Source of the DNA: Chara braunii
Lineage: Eukaryota; Streptophyta; Charophyceae; Charales; Characeae
DNA: 58,999 nucleotides
Assembly (NCBI GenBank): GCA_003427395.1
Contig: BFEA01000300.1
Location: 1,650,609-1,709,607, forward strand
Reading direction: 5' to 3'
Positions 44,850 to 54,294 of this stretch are shown piece after piece (within the stretch, counting starts at the first letter, position 1; each line of letters starts with the position of its first letter). The notes below the pieces were generated by a model. The model had not been told where the DNA came from and did not search any database. It saw only the letters and a list, made by a program, of their open reading frames with translations. A program made the position numbers and the translations under genes.

Positions 44850-45917
44850 GTCTTCAGGGTGAAGAAAAATGTGTCCATGTTGAATCTTTTTTTTGTTTGG
44901 GATAGGTGGGTGCACAATTTTGGTGTGGCAGTGGGTTCTTCGGTCACAGCGACATTGATTTCATTGGTCGAGGTATTGGTCGTCAATTTCTGGTTCTGCT
45001 GCTTAATGGATGCCTTCATGAAGTTCAGATTGTTGACTTGCTGCCCCTTTTCCCGGTGTTTTCTATCGTGTTGTGCACAGCCGTATTGGCTGTACTTGTC
45101 GCTGATTGCAACCATCGTTTTTTTTGTTACCATTGATGAAAGCAAATGGTCTTGTCTTTTCTTCAGATCTGTGTGGATGTGACTCGCCCTGCAGTTTCTG
45201 ATAGCAATCATTTGTATTTGTTTTGGCAATGTCTTGCCTGGATATGTCCTTTCCTCCTAGAGTTTTTCCTGAGAGGGCCTTGGGCTTTGAATTTGGACTT
45301 TCAGATTGGATGAACGGTTAAGATCGAATCGTCTTTTCTACTCTATTCAAAGGCGTTCGTTTTTACACTCAGAGGTTTTTGAACTTCATGACAATGAGAG
45401 GGGACTGTTTTTCTTTGAGCCTTCTTGTTTCTATTCTATGCTGTGTGCGTTTTCCAATTGGGCAAGGCGCAGGGTGTAAAAAGCTCAACAAAAGGACTAA
45501 CGGGTGGAAGGAGATGAGGAATGCTTTTTGTTTGTGGCGTCTCTAATGAGTGATATGGCTCTTGACAATTCATCATTGCATTATTGTTGGTAACAGGGAA
45601 GGAAGCTTACTCGATCGTTGGGGCTGAAGAAGCACTCCAATCCCAGGAGAAGAGAATCTGAAAGAGGGGATGGAACCAGCCCTGACACGTCTCAGGAGAC
45701 GGTGGGCATTTGTGGTGGGAAGTCTGCAGAGGATGAGCACGCATCACACGGACGATCCCGAGAAGAGCGAGAGTATCACAATGAGGAGGAGGTGGAGGAG
45801 CTGGGAGTTGAGGGTGAGAGAGAGGAAGGGGGAGAAGCAGATGACGATGAAACTCCAGAGAAAACATCAGAGAATGGATGGCTCGACTGGTTCCTACCCG
45901 TTCCGTGGAAAGTGTAG
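27772..45917 (+). CDS. CRWN: NMCP/CRWN-family nuclear lamina-like coiled-coil protein (9 exons, 1602 aa)
   Basis: Spliced CDS of 4809 nt: 27772-28134, 32145-32354, 33626-33826, 35310-35621, 36498-36581, 37660-37791, 39358-42419, 42860-42983, 45597-45917. All introns are GT-AG and the frame holds throughout. NMCP/CRWN proteins line the inner nuclear membrane of plants and act like lamins in nuclear shape and chromatin organisation (family knowledge). Seen here: head 1-121 with SP sites at 15-19 and the motif AWKRFQDSGALSE (88-100); the junction EDELYKYQYHMGLLL at 119-133, a family hallmark; a charged coiled-coil rod about 122-1195; basic ARKRKRG (about 1307-1313) and RKRERTVKYNLRR (about 1439-1451); an acidic stretch 1558-1584; and a C-terminus WLDWFLPVPWKV. 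The start ATG is the first after an in-frame TAG at 27742. Land-plant members are roughly 1000-1200 residues, so this rod is long. The family call is sure; exact splice sites are inferred. Confidence 0.9.
29303..29349 (+). repeat. (GA)n microsatellite
   Basis: Uninterrupted GA repeats in intron 1. Confidence 0.95.
31497..31543 (+). repeat. (GA)n microsatellite
   Basis: Uninterrupted GA repeats in intron 1; a second tract follows at 31645-31682. Confidence 0.95.
32145..32354 (+). CDS. CRWN: CRWN-like gene, exon 2
   Basis: Codes residues 122-191 between acceptor TTTGCAG|CTT and donor GAG|GTAATG, phase 0 at both ends. It opens with LYKYQYHMGLLL, the most conserved motif of the family, and ends in a coiled coil (AEQQCVKE). 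Confidence 0.9.
32355..33625 (+). other. Intron 2 with C-run and 85-bp tandem duplication
   Basis: Pyrimidine-rich. It has a 30-base C run at 32887-32916 and two tandem copies of an 85-bp segment (copies start near 33237 and 33322; shared core GATGTATGCTTTGAGATTCA). Confidence 0.7.
33626..33826 (+). CDS. CRWN: CRWN-like gene, exon 3
   Basis: Codes residues 192-258 between acceptor AATGCAG|ATG and donor GAG|GTAAGC, phase 0. It reads MEKTLREVQKEKEEV then RFSDARVLIAEAEKK, matching the family pattern of LREM..EYAEIK followed by KLAEANALV. Confidence 0.88.
33827..35309 (+). other. Intron 3 with two tandem duplications
   Basis: A segment of about 154 bp is repeated (shared GCCCATA...AAAGTCTTC at 33967 and 34121), and a 42-bp segment is repeated in tandem at 35061-35145 (GTGTTCGGACTGTGAATCAG). 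Confidence 0.7.
35310..35621 (+). CDS. CRWN: CRWN-like gene, exon 4
   Basis: Codes residues 259-362 between acceptor GTACAG|TTG and donor GAG|GTTTGT, phase 0. It contains LVREWEVRL, which aligns with the conserved LREWERKL of land-plant members, so no exon appears to be missing between exons 3 and 4. Confidence 0.87.
35622..36497 (+). other. Intron 4 with 187-bp and 66-bp duplications
   Basis: The core ACGTGTGCATGAAGCATCAC recurs at a 187-bp spacing (about 35728 and 35915). A 66-bp repeat (GAGAAGATGAC...TTGGCACC) occurs at 36304 and 36370. It also contains a degenerate tRNA-Glu (36017-36090, minus). Confidence 0.7.
36017..36090 (-). tRNA. Degenerate organelle-type tRNA-Glu (UUC), probably a pseudogene
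   Basis: On the minus strand the 74-nt segment folds as a tRNA: GTC/GAC D-stem, anticodon loop TTTTCAT (anticodon TTC, Glu) and T-arm ACAGG-TTCGAAT-CCCGT. The loop and the 3' part ending CCCGTAACGGATA resemble plant mitochondrial trnE more than nuclear tRNA-Glu. There are mismatches in the acceptor stem (pairs 1-72 and 5-68), the anticodon stem (28-42) and the T-stem. I infer a decayed nuclear copy of an organellar tRNA inside intron 4. Confidence 0.5.
36498..36581 (+). CDS. CRWN: CRWN-like gene, exon 5 (28 codons)
   Basis: Small exon, residues 363-390 (SLVRREVTVVQREQ...LTVKDE), between TTGCCAG|AGC and GAG|GTAAGA, phase 0. The alternative AG two bases downstream runs straight into a stop. 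The exon is short and charged, so it is called mainly from good splice sites and phase continuity. Confidence 0.78.
36788..36832. repeat. Inverted-repeat cluster GGTATTGAGTACT / AGTACTCAATACC
   Basis: GGTATTGAGTACT (36788-36800) is followed by AGTACTCGATACC (36807-36819, one mismatch) and AGTACTCAATACC (36820-36832, perfect complement), so two alternative hairpins share one arm. Confidence 0.75.
37074..37113. repeat. 13-bp perfect inverted repeat
   Basis: GGTACAGTGTCTC and GAGACACTGTACC enclose a 14-base loop. Lies in intron 5. Confidence 0.8.
37660..37791 (+). CDS. CRWN: CRWN-like gene, exon 6
   Basis: Codes residues 391-434 (ELRSAKERLLDNEHDV...QQKQQL) between TGTGCAG|GAG and CTG|GTACGT, phase 0. 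Continuous coiled coil. Confidence 0.86.
37901..38076 (-). mobile_element. 5'-truncated LINE copy (3' end only)
   Basis: On the minus strand, CGCTGGACCCGG-TTTCCGGCAGGTG and following bases match the 3' end of the LINE at 51.5 kb (about 38 of 42 positions between 38031-38071 and 51583-51624). Both end in GGGGCG and an A-rich tail with interspersed C. The middle is diverged and includes a T run. It sits in intron 6, antisense to the host gene. Confidence 0.7.
38150..38264 (-). pseudogene. U2 snRNA-like sequence with 53-bp tandem duplication
   Basis: The segment 38150-38187 matches the complement of the U2 branch-site region (AGTGTAGTATCTG...GTTTAATATCTG) at about 29 of 34 positions; GUAGUA has become GUAAUA. 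The segment from CGCATCAAAA to CTTATCAGT is duplicated in tandem (38161-38211 and 38214-38264). It lies directly upstream, in the same orientation, of the truncated LINE tail. Confidence 0.6.
39358..42419 (+). CDS. CRWN: CRWN-like gene, exon 7 (main rod and tail)
   Basis: Large 3062-nt exon, residues 435-1454 plus two bases of codon 1455. It starts after GTTGCAG. The rod is almost uninterrupted E/K/R-rich coiled coil to about residue 1195, then a less ordered tail with ARKRKRG and KYNLRR motifs. The donor is ACAACAGT|GTAAGT, a consensus site. Without splicing the frame stops at once (GTG TAA at 42418-42423), so the terminal stop of the unspliced frame overlaps the donor. The open frame extends 23 codons upstream into intron 6; that part lacks coiled-coil character and is intronic. 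Confidence 0.9.
42420..42859 (+). other. Intron 7
   Basis: 440-bp GT-AG intron. The donor overlaps a TAA stop of the unspliced frame, so retention would truncate the protein after residue 1455. Confidence 0.75.
42860..42983 (+). CDS. CRWN: CRWN-like gene, exon 8
   Basis: The first G completes codon 1455 (Val). It then codes YHQAKRVVEHNRDD...PPSPEM (1456-1496). The acceptor is TTTGCAG|G and the donor ATG|GTGCGA, which is weaker. It continues the basic KYNLRR tail found in land-plant members. Confidence 0.78.
43751..43827 (+). repeat. (AG)n microsatellite, 77 bp
   Basis: Uninterrupted AG dinucleotides in intron 8. Confidence 0.95.
44300..44700. repeat. Degenerate minisatellite (CC.RCCYACATA.TATCACC)
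   Basis: Many imperfect units of about 20-28 bases such as CATCCAACCTGCATAATACC and CAGCCTACATAATATCACCC follow one another, densest at 44310-44480, with a second cluster at about 44640-44700. Confidence 0.6.
44803..44848 (+). repeat. (GA)n microsatellite
   Basis: Uninterrupted GA dinucleotides in intron 8. Confidence 0.95.
45597..45917 (+). CDS. CRWN: CRWN-like gene, exon 9 (acidic tail and C-terminus)
   Basis: The acceptor is TAACAG|GGA, phase 0. Codes residues 1497-1602: basic GRKLTRS start, acidic region (NEEEVEELGVEG...EADDDE) and the C-terminal WLDWFLPVPWKV, ending in TAG at 45915-45917. An acidic stretch followed by a short aromatic C-terminus is the usual NMCP/CRWN tail layout. Confidence 0.82.
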   Translation, partial: GRKLTRSLGLKKHSNPRRRESERGDGTSPDTSQETVGICGGKSAEDEHASHGRSREEREYHNEEEVEELGVEGEREEGGEADDDETPEKTSENGWLDWFLPVPWKV

Positions 45918-48900
45918 GGCTTGTTAGCTTCGCTGCTTTATTTGTCCTTCATGTGGATTGGAGGCCCACCCCAGCCAGGCCTGGACTGTCACGTAATGAT
46001 AGTTTGTTGTCGTGTGTAGATCTGCTGTGCCTTTTGGCCCTCAAATAGGGAGCGGCAAGAGAACACACAGTTGCTGTGCCCCACCTCTCCCACACCTGGG
46101 CTGATGATTGCAGGTGTTAAGTGAGGACGAGCAGGCTTGGGATGCCTGGTTTTCATTTGGATTGCGAAGGAGAGGAATGCTATTCATTGGCATGGGACTT
46201 TTTCGTAGAAGGGACTCTCACTAGCTTCCTCGTTTCTGCGCTTTTTGAGCCTTTGGACTTTCTGGGGGCTCGTAGAGGGGTCCCTTTCTTGTGATTGTGT
46301 TTGCGTTGCTATTTTGGTGGTGTAGAAATGTGGATGTTCTCTCAGGGTAATGGTCTTGTGTGGTTTCAAGAGGAGCTGCAGACTCAAGACGGGTGGATGT
46401 GTTCACAGGTCAGTGAACGAGGGTATCAATGCTGTTTGTTGGTATGGGCCTCGATTAAAACAACAATGTCTGGTGTATTTTTCTGTCATAGAGTCTGTGC
46501 CACAAGTGTGGCATGCAACTGAGACATGTTTCGATGGCAGATAAATCCCCATTAGACGTGCAGAATATAACTGGCTCCATGTGAGGCCAGCCCGCAGATT
46601 GGTTCCCTTTGGGCGTTTGTCGTTGCGTCTGTCCACTTTTGGGCCAGAACATTTTGCCATTCCCTGTTGGTAGGGAAAAAATATTTCTTTGTGCTTGACA
46701 TCTAGTTCGAGGATGGGGCTTGTATAATGTGTTTGGTGACATGCGCGTAGTTTGATGAGTGTGTTTGTGTGCTTTGTCACACATGCATGCAAAATGCGCG
46801 GGTTTGAATGTGTGGTATTCCGATCTCCAGAGGAGTGGGAGGATGAGGGTAGGTGGAGTGCGTCAACATCAGGTTGTATAGGGGGGTAGGCAGCCTGAAG
46901 AATTCTAGTGTGGATGTTTGTCCAGTAGCAATATCTGTTCCCCGAAGGTTGCAACGTGGATCACCACGTCAGAAGCTCCGTATGCCTAGACAGGGAGAAC
47001 GGGTAGTCATCAATTCACGTTCTGCACAGTATATGACGTGTTGGGATCTGCAGGCACTGGTTCTGGTTGTGCGATGAGATCATGCAAGCATCGAGATGCT
47101 GGAGGGCATTCGCGGTTTGTTCACTTTCGACCTCACAGTTGTTGAAAAGCCAGTTGTGATGAGCTTGGCTTGAGGGAGAGGACAGGGGTGCCCAGTGTTG
47201 GCTTTTGATCGGATGGGGTAAACCTCATGAGGCTTGGTGGCAGGTGAATAAGTTACCGCAGTAAGTCACAGCCATAAGTTACCGCAGCAAGTCACAGCCG
47301 TAAGTCGCAGGAGGGCAGTTTCCAAGTAATGCGATGGAGGAAGGGAGCATATGCAGGCGCAGGGGGACGCACAAGGAGGATTTCTTTTGTATCTGGATGT
47401 GCTATGGTGGACACGTCTGAGTTTTGAATCTGTAGTGATCTGTGCAATTGTGTAGATTGACTTGGTCTTTGTCTGTGCAGAGACATCTGTGAATGGAAAG
47501 AATGTACACGCAGAGGTAGTCGGAACCTGTGGGGATGCCTTTCTTAACTACCCAGGTTGGTGGACTTCGGCTGTATTTGTGAATAAGCCGTTTGGTGTTT
47601 CAGTCTTGCATTTTCGTTAAGAGGAATGCATGCACGGATGGTGATTGAATTGTGTCTCTCTCTCCAACTCTCTGAGGGATGAATGCTTGCGGAGCGAAGT
47701 TATGTTTGTGGACGATGACTCGAAGTTGGCCTTCCTCTCTCCTGGCTTACCCACAGTTGTGAAAGCAATAGTCGGGGGGGGGGGGGGGGGGGGGGGGGGG
47801 AGCAGGGAAGGGGGGGATGTTGCAGGGGTGACAAGGGGCATTGAGTTGTGGAAATCAAGTTTGCTTGGCAGGGAAAGAATCAAAAGGTGGTGAGGTGGAC
47901 TGTCTCTCTGCGAGAGGTGAGACGAGAGGCTTGAACATGCACAACGCAGCAAGACGATTTGTGGTTAAGCAAGAGGTTCTCAGCAAAGAAGACATGATGT
48001 GGAAGTTCCCTTCGAGTACTGAACGAACAGTCGAGTGCACATGATTGAAGTGCCCGGCTTCAGAAGTAGTCCGGGGACGATTTGGAACGAGGTCAGCGAG
48101 CTGTTTCTCTTTCTGTTTTTTCTCCGTGGCGATAGCGAGTGTCAGTGGTGCTGTTGGTTGGGTGACTTGTGTTTACGGGTGCTGAAGAAGAATGCCTGTG
48201 TTCATCTGTGTATGGCTTGTTACTTGCTGCTGATATAGATTTGAAGGAGCATGAGTGAATCGTCTGCTCAGAGATTTTGGTCAGTCAAGGTTCCCCCAGC
48301 TATTGGCCGAACGACTCTGCAGAACTACTTGTACTGTAGTGAGAATAGCAGGGATTCCCCGAATAGGCAGATCAGACGAGGGAGCTTCATGTGGCTGATC
48401 GGTGGTTGAATTGGCATGAGTAGGGGTTGTAGCGGTGGACAACACTGGCCTGCGAGCTGCTGGGAAGTCTGGGTAATGGGGAACAGGGAAGGCATGTGTA
48501 TTTTATGGAGAAATCAGGACCCGAACACGTGAATGAATGCAGGTGCATGTCTGTGCAGCACTACCACTCTCTAAATGGTGGTATGTGTTCACTTGCAACG
48601 ACCTGAAGGAGGTGAATGGATGCTCTTAGCAATGTGAACTGGTTGGGGCAAGGTTGGGAGGTGGGCTTGACGTGCTGGAGGCAAATAAACGGTAGTTGTG
48701 GCCTCTGGTTCAGGAATTTTGTCTTTGCTGTAACTTAGACTTGATAGTAATGATGGTTTTTAATCAACTTCATTAACGTTTTAAGTAATGTATATGGGTG
48801 TACACACATGCGTTGGACGGGTGGTGTTGGGTAATCCATTGTGGATGTATTTACTTGTTCACCCCCAAGGGAGCTTTTATGTGGATGAACCCTTTCCTTG

Positions 48901-49439
48901 GTTGGCACCTGGCCAGAAGGGGTGGGGGTGGGGGGGTTGGAATCTGCCCACGAGCACCAGGAGGGACAGGATTGAGAAGTCGAAAAGAAAAAGAAAAATT
49001 GTAAGCGGCTCAAACAGGCAGAATTTCGTGCAGGTCCTCAGCAAGAATTTTAAGACGATGTAGTTGTTTTTTCGTTAAGTTTTTGAATATGTTTATCTCT
49101 GTGTTTTAATGTTTTTGTGGAACGACTGCCTGGAAACCCTACCTGGACTTCGTGCTGGCCAGGCCTGCCGGAGTAGGTACCGGGGCGCACAGAACCAGCC
49201 TGAACTGCGTGGGGACCGCCGCAGGTCGAACATGATTTCATGGTGAAAGAATGTCCGATTTTGGTGACGGGAAATGACAGGTTTGTTGAGTGCAGGTTGT
49301 TCATACACTGCCACAGGACGAGGGAACATTGCCATGGAGAAGGTTAGTGACCATGGGTAAAGTGACTGATGCTTAATGCTGAGTCTTTGGATCCTCCACA
49401 AATTGAAAGTCGCGGAGATGTGCGTCTCTTTTTTCTTTT
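45918..49439. other. 3' flank of the CRWN-like gene; no further gene recognised
   Basis: Begins with the 3' UTR; no clear poly(A) signal can be fixed. Holds a 27-bp tandem repeat of ATAAGTTACCGCAG(T/C)AAGTCACAGCC at about 47249-47305, a 27-base G run (47774-47800) and scattered short frames. A frame at 47645-47893 (82 codons) and a 183-codon minus frame at 46403-46954 match nothing I know. Confidence 0.5.
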
Positions 49440-49460
49440 CCCTTTTTCTCTGGATCAGGG

Positions 49461-49525
49461 ATTGTATATCAAACTGATCAGAAGGGGTACTACACTTTAT
49501 CTTAGCCGAAAGGCTGAGGAAGGTG
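49461..49525 (-). pseudogene. U2 snRNA-like 5' fragment
   Basis: The minus strand reads CACCTTCCTCAGCCTTTCGG, then CTAAGATAAAGTGTAGTA and TGATCAGTTTGATAT, which aligns with U2 stem I, the branch-site recognition GUAGUA and stem IIa. The rest of U2 (Sm site, stems III-IV) is absent; an A-rich stretch (GAGAAAAAGGGAAAAGAAAA) follows. No plant snRNA upstream element or TATA box is visible, so it is probably a retroposed pseudogene. Confidence 0.7.
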
Positions 49526-51486
49526 TTGTGTATGTTCTAATGAAGTAGTTTGCATGAAAAACCAGGGGGCATGTGCTGCAGACTCGTGTGCGTTGACAGC
49601 GTCACGTGCAGTTTTCAGGTAGTGAAACAGTAGCTGGTGCCGAGTGCAGCAGTGGCTTTCGGTGGAGCGGCAGTGACATTAGGTGTGTCACTGTAGTCTA
49701 CAAGCAAAGAAAGTTGGCTGCATTGTGAATATCCGTTTCCGGATGATGGAAGAGGGGGCCTGAGTATTGCTCTTGTGCAGCCTCCGTCAAAGAGTACCAG
49801 GATCCAAGGATAATACCGTTTGGAATTTTGGATGCGATATGCCACAGCTTTGAGGGCCCGAGTTTCAGCTTGTTGTGACACCGAGTGACTTACGTTGTGT
49901 TTGACTGTAAACCATCACTGCGCAATGGTGGGCTTCTGGTGATCAAGGAGTGCATGCAGGTAACCATTGGATTATGGTGGTTTGAGTGGGTTGGGGTTCC
50001 ACGATTTTGCATGGTGCTCTTGGGCTGCTTGTTTTCAGGTGGGGTTGTCCCGTAGTCACTGAGTCAGCAGCCAGCCGATGCGGAGACTGGCAAGCATGGT
50101 CACTTTGTCGAGTTTCGGAGTTTGGGAGTTCTATTAGGCCCTTGATGTCAGTCTGCAAGGGAGTTCCAATGGCCAAAGATGTGGGGGCCTCAACATGTGA
50201 AAATGGGGACCGGCAAAAGTTTTGAGCTGTGGGAGTGTCAGTCTCGTAGATGTGGGGGTCTCAACATGTGAAAATGGTGACCAGCAGAAACTTCCAGCTG
50301 TGGGAATGTCGTAGGTTGCTGCTTTCGCTACACTTGCATCTGTCAGAGCTCGAACTGGTTTCCTTTGCTTCTGACATGTGAAAATGGGCACAAGCAAATT
50401 ACTCGCTGCTTTCATTGCACGTGCATCTGTCAGAGCTCAAACTGGTTTCCTTTGTTTCTTAGATCCAGCCTTATGGTGACCCACGTCATGAGCAGATCTT
50501 CAGTGTCTGTCAGGCCAGTGATGGGGGTGAGAGTATGGGAAAATTGTGTCCTGCATTGGTTTGTCCATCCATGGGGATGGGTGGGAAGGTTGTATCTGAA
50601 CGGTTTGTTATAGGACACTGTAAATGCGATACCTTTTGCATTCAGGGTAAGTGCATTGTCATCAGTCTTGCATTCAGGGTGACTCTTGGCTTTATACTGG
50701 AAGCTTGTAGAACCTTCGGGATCGAACAAATCTTTCTGGTGTGATTCGGTAAGTTTTGTATGTCGTCCGGTACTCTGCCGACTGGTTTACCGTCGATGTG
50801 TTTTTTAACCACAAGTACGTTTCCCAGCCATTTTCCAGAAACGTGCCGTGCATGCTGGCGCGTCGGGTGGGATGCACCGGAGGGCTGTTTCGTCCGAAAT
50901 GGATGCATGCGAGGGGACCACCTGCGAGGAAATTTGCAGGTGTACTGTTCTGAGTGTTGGTTTAGTATCAACAGAGTTGGGCCCCTGCGGATAAGCAATA
51001 CCCTGTCCCTACACTAAGCTGTGGACTACAGTGAGGGTTAGTTCTGCACTAGTGGATGCGCATCCTGAATCGAGGTGACATTTTTCAGGTCCTGTCGTTT
51101 CATTGCCCTATCGTGCGTTTGAGGCTGTTGAACCACAAATCTACATCTACAAGGAACTTCTATAGGTTAGTTGGCCGCGGAGGGACGTTTTGCGCCGATA
51201 ATTTTCATTTCCCACGAGTTCTGGCCTTCGGATTTCGAAACCAGGGGGTGGGATTGCACCACATGAAGGTTTTCAGAGAAATGTGTCCGGGCCTAGCTGA
51301 CTAACACGTGATTCTGTGGAGTGGTGTGAAAAAGATTGTGTTGCTGCCGAATTATCTGTTGTCGAAGTGAGGCGTGTGGGGCGGTGGATCGTGTCAAAGA
51401 ATCGGGGTGGCTGATTTGATTTTGAGGTGTTGTGTCTTGCAGCTGTTGATCTACCATTGTCGAATGGTGGTGCCTTGACTGGCGTT
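49526..51486. other. Unidentified sequence with short tandem repeats
   Basis: TCAACATGTGAAAATGG.GACC(A/G)GCA occurs at about 50191 and 50261, and CATCTGTCAGAGCTC(G/A)AACTGG occurs at about 50337 and 50422. No gene seen. Confidence 0.5.
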
Positions 51487-51507
51487 GTTTTTTTGTTTTT
51501 GTTTTTT

Positions 51508-53727
51508 TTAATCACACGCCCCCTGCAATGCTAGTGGCGCTGATGAAGCAGACACGACTAGCACCCGGGGAGGGGATCCATCTATTGGTGGGGGAGCATC
51601 ACCTGCCGGAAAACGGGTCCAGCGTCCTATATACAGAGTGAATGCCAGAAACTGAGAAAGAAGCCTGCCGGCATTGATTGCTCTGCTCTGCAGAGGATTA
51701 ACTTTGCAGGTTATTGAGAGGAATTTGCCCGATCTGTTTGTGGATGTTATAACTGCCATGTATGAGAAGGAGCACTGCCTACTGCTGACCCACTCACACC
51801 ACTCCATACCATTGCGTATCCACCGTGGTGAACTGATGGGGAGGGAAGGGATCGGGAAATTCCGAGGGTGGCCGCAGCGGGATCCTCGGATCCACCGTTG
51901 TCCAATCTCTGAAGCAGATCTGATAGTCTCTCTTGATTGTCGCATGGCTGCCTTCCTCAGTACGTTCGCTATCTTCGGGGCTGCCGCCCCCCTCCCATTT
52001 GATGAAGGCGATCCGGCCCCCGTTGTCGCTCCCCAAAATTGTGAAATTTTTTGTGTTATGTCTTCTTGTGTCTGAAGCCTATCCAGCTGATCTTTGACTT
52101 TCTTCCATTGTGCCCTGAGGTCCTGGTGTACATATTGTTTAATCATATCTGTCATTTCCTCCCCAGCTATGTGGACCCTTTCCATGACATGTATACAGCG
52201 TCTTCTCCATATGGCCCACATAACGGCTCTCCCTATACTATACATGTTGTTTTCAAAGGTGCTGTCTGAGGGGGAAGTCCATGTCACACATAGTATCGCC
52301 CTCTACTCCCACGGCCATGTAGAACTGGTGCCCAAAAGGCTGCAGATTTTGTCCCACCATCGCCATGTGAGGATCGCTCCCGGGCGTTGCATGAAAATGT
52401 GTTCAATTGTTTTCGGAGTTCTTCGGGAAGGGAACGCCGAAGAGCATGACTCGCACCACGGGAGCGTCCGGCCTTTCTGTTCCAGGTTTGTACGATCAAT
52501 CAGCCAGTCATTGGTGGGGAGGCAGCGGTGTTCTATCTGCCACTGTAGTGAGGCCATTTTTGCAGGCCTGGACCGCGTGAGGGTGAACCACGGAATGGGG
52601 CGGATGGCTTCCCTTCCCACGTTCAAGTGCGACCTCCAGCGGTTCCTCACGATGTCCCTCAGATTTACTTCAGGCCGTAGTAGTCTGTACGTGGACTTCA
52701 CTGACAGTGTGGGGAGCATTGGATTCTTCGTCACCCGGGTTCTGCGTGCGGGGGGCCATTGCCACTCCTCGGGTTCAAGGGGGAGATCCACCAGGCGGGT
52801 CTCTGGCCAGTATGCTATCCAGTCCTTTACTTGTAACACCCGAATTTTGTGCAGGTCAGCGTTTCGAAACTGTCTCATCTCATTCGGGGAATATTCGGAT
52901 AGCAGATTGCCTATTCCTTGCGGAGGTGTTTAACCAAGGTTTCATCCTTGCCTACATCCACGACACGCCCCACACTCTCCGGTTCACCCGGGGTCCCTGC
53001 CCAATCCCCCTTCTCTAGCTTTGGGCCCTAGCGCATGATGCGCACCCACTCCAGGGGGATTGCATGCGCACCCACTCCAGGGGGATTGCAAAGACAAGCT
53101 GTTCCAGGTTATTTTCTATATTATGGCAGTGTTTCAGTACCGCCCTCAGTTGTGGTGCAGTTTTCCAGTCTCTATTCTCACCGTCCCAGATGTTTTTAAC
53201 TCTTAACTATTCCTTTTTTAACCCAGCTGTTCCATGGGGGGTTGGAACTGCAATATATCCTTCTATTCCGGTCCGTGATCTTTTTGTTCCCGAACCGGGG
53301 TTGTTTAGCCACTTCCTCCCACTTGGACGGCCCGGGTTTGGTCTGGTAGCGGTAACAGACCCCAAGCTTTGAGGTAGTGAATCCAGAAATCGTCCTTGGC
53401 CAGATCGCTTCGGGGCGCCCCCCTGCCCAAAGTCTGATGAGAACGGGGGCATCTAGGTATGGACCAGAAGCGGTCTTCCAGCCAAGTGAGGGGGTCAACA
53501 GTTTGCGGTGCTTGTGGGGCCAGTCGAGCGAGCTGTTCCAGCACCAGGGCGTACCATGGAAGGTCCCGTGTGAGCAGCAGCCTCTTTATCCATTGTACCA
53601 TCAGTGTTGTGGTCTGAGTATCGGGGTCCAAAATCCCAAAGCCCCATTTATCTTTGCGTTGGATAATTGATCGCCAGGCCACCCTATTAATGACATTCGA
53701 AAGCTCACTGTTGCCTCTCCATAGCAA
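51508..53727 (-). pseudogene. LINE thumb/connection and zinc-binding domain remnants
   Basis: 53305-53727 has AWRSIIQRKDKWGFGILDPD, the usual post-RT segment. 52303-52878 has the RT-associated zinc-binding region (WFTLTRSRPAKMASLQWQIE, HRCLPTNDWLIDR, WCESC...IEHIFMQRP). The expected final Cys (H..F..C) is Gln. 51508-52287 continues to the C-terminus. A 26-bp tandem duplication sits at 53038-53089. Confidence 0.8.
53038..53089. repeat. Perfect 26-bp tandem duplication inside the LINE
   Basis: ATGCGCACCCACTCCAGGGG and the next six bases are repeated exactly (53038-53063, 53064-53089). Confidence 0.95.
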
Positions 53728-53838
53728 GGCTGTTATTTGCTTTTAGTGCCCGCAACGCGGCCTTGCTGAGTGCCCATATCGTGGATTTGTACCACGAAGC
53801 AGCTAACACCACACTATTGATTACTAATGTCCTACCGA

Positions 53839-54294
53839 TTAAGGATGTGTGTTGGTCATTCCAGCGCTGCAGTTTTTCGAGCGCAGGTTTAAGGCTTCAA
53901 TCGCAGGTCTTCCTATCGCTGTTAACAGGGTCGACTCCGGAAGCCATTTGACACGGGGCAGCTTCGGGGGGCGCACCCCTTGGTGATGAATCCACCACCC
54001 CAGCGTCTTGTTTCCCCAATTAACTATCATATCTGACACTGCTCTGAACCTATCAAAAAGATGCTTGACCTCTTCCATGTTTTCAATGGTGGCGTCTACC
54101 ATGAGAGTCAGATCATTCGCAAACATCGAACAGACGGAGATTGCTTCTTTGGGGATGGTCGAGATCTGCAACTTCGTTAAATCCTTGTTTGCGCGGAGGT
54201 TCTCATCCACAGCCTCCATGACAATAATGAAAAGAAAAGGGGCCAGAGGATCGCCTTGACGGACTGGCCGTTCCAGCGGGAATGGTGGCGCCAA
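53839..54294 (-). pseudogene. LINE reverse transcriptase, palm with mutated catalytic box
   Basis: VRQGDPLAPFLFIIVMEA is the QGDPLSP-type block. SMFANDLTLMVDA replaces the expected FADD(L/T)T box, with Asn in place of the first catalytic Asp. WGNKTLGWWI and downstream sequence follow the thumb region of plant LINEs. Confidence 0.85.

Larger units (their letters stand above)
42984..45596 (+). other. Intron 8 with GA tracts and degenerate minisatellite
   Basis: Holds (GA)n at 43751-43827 and 44803-44848 and a diverged short-period array at about 44300-44700 built on variants of CCAACCCACATAGTATCAC. No coding potential seen. Confidence 0.65.

Noticed and set aside
46403-46954. 183-codon minus-strand frame as a gene
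   Set aside because: No recognisable domain and no supporting exon structure; kept only as a remark in the flank entry.
51674-52933. Plus-strand frames of 133 and 279 codons
   Set aside because: Antisense to the LINE zinc-binding and C-terminal region, which is recognisable on the minus strand.
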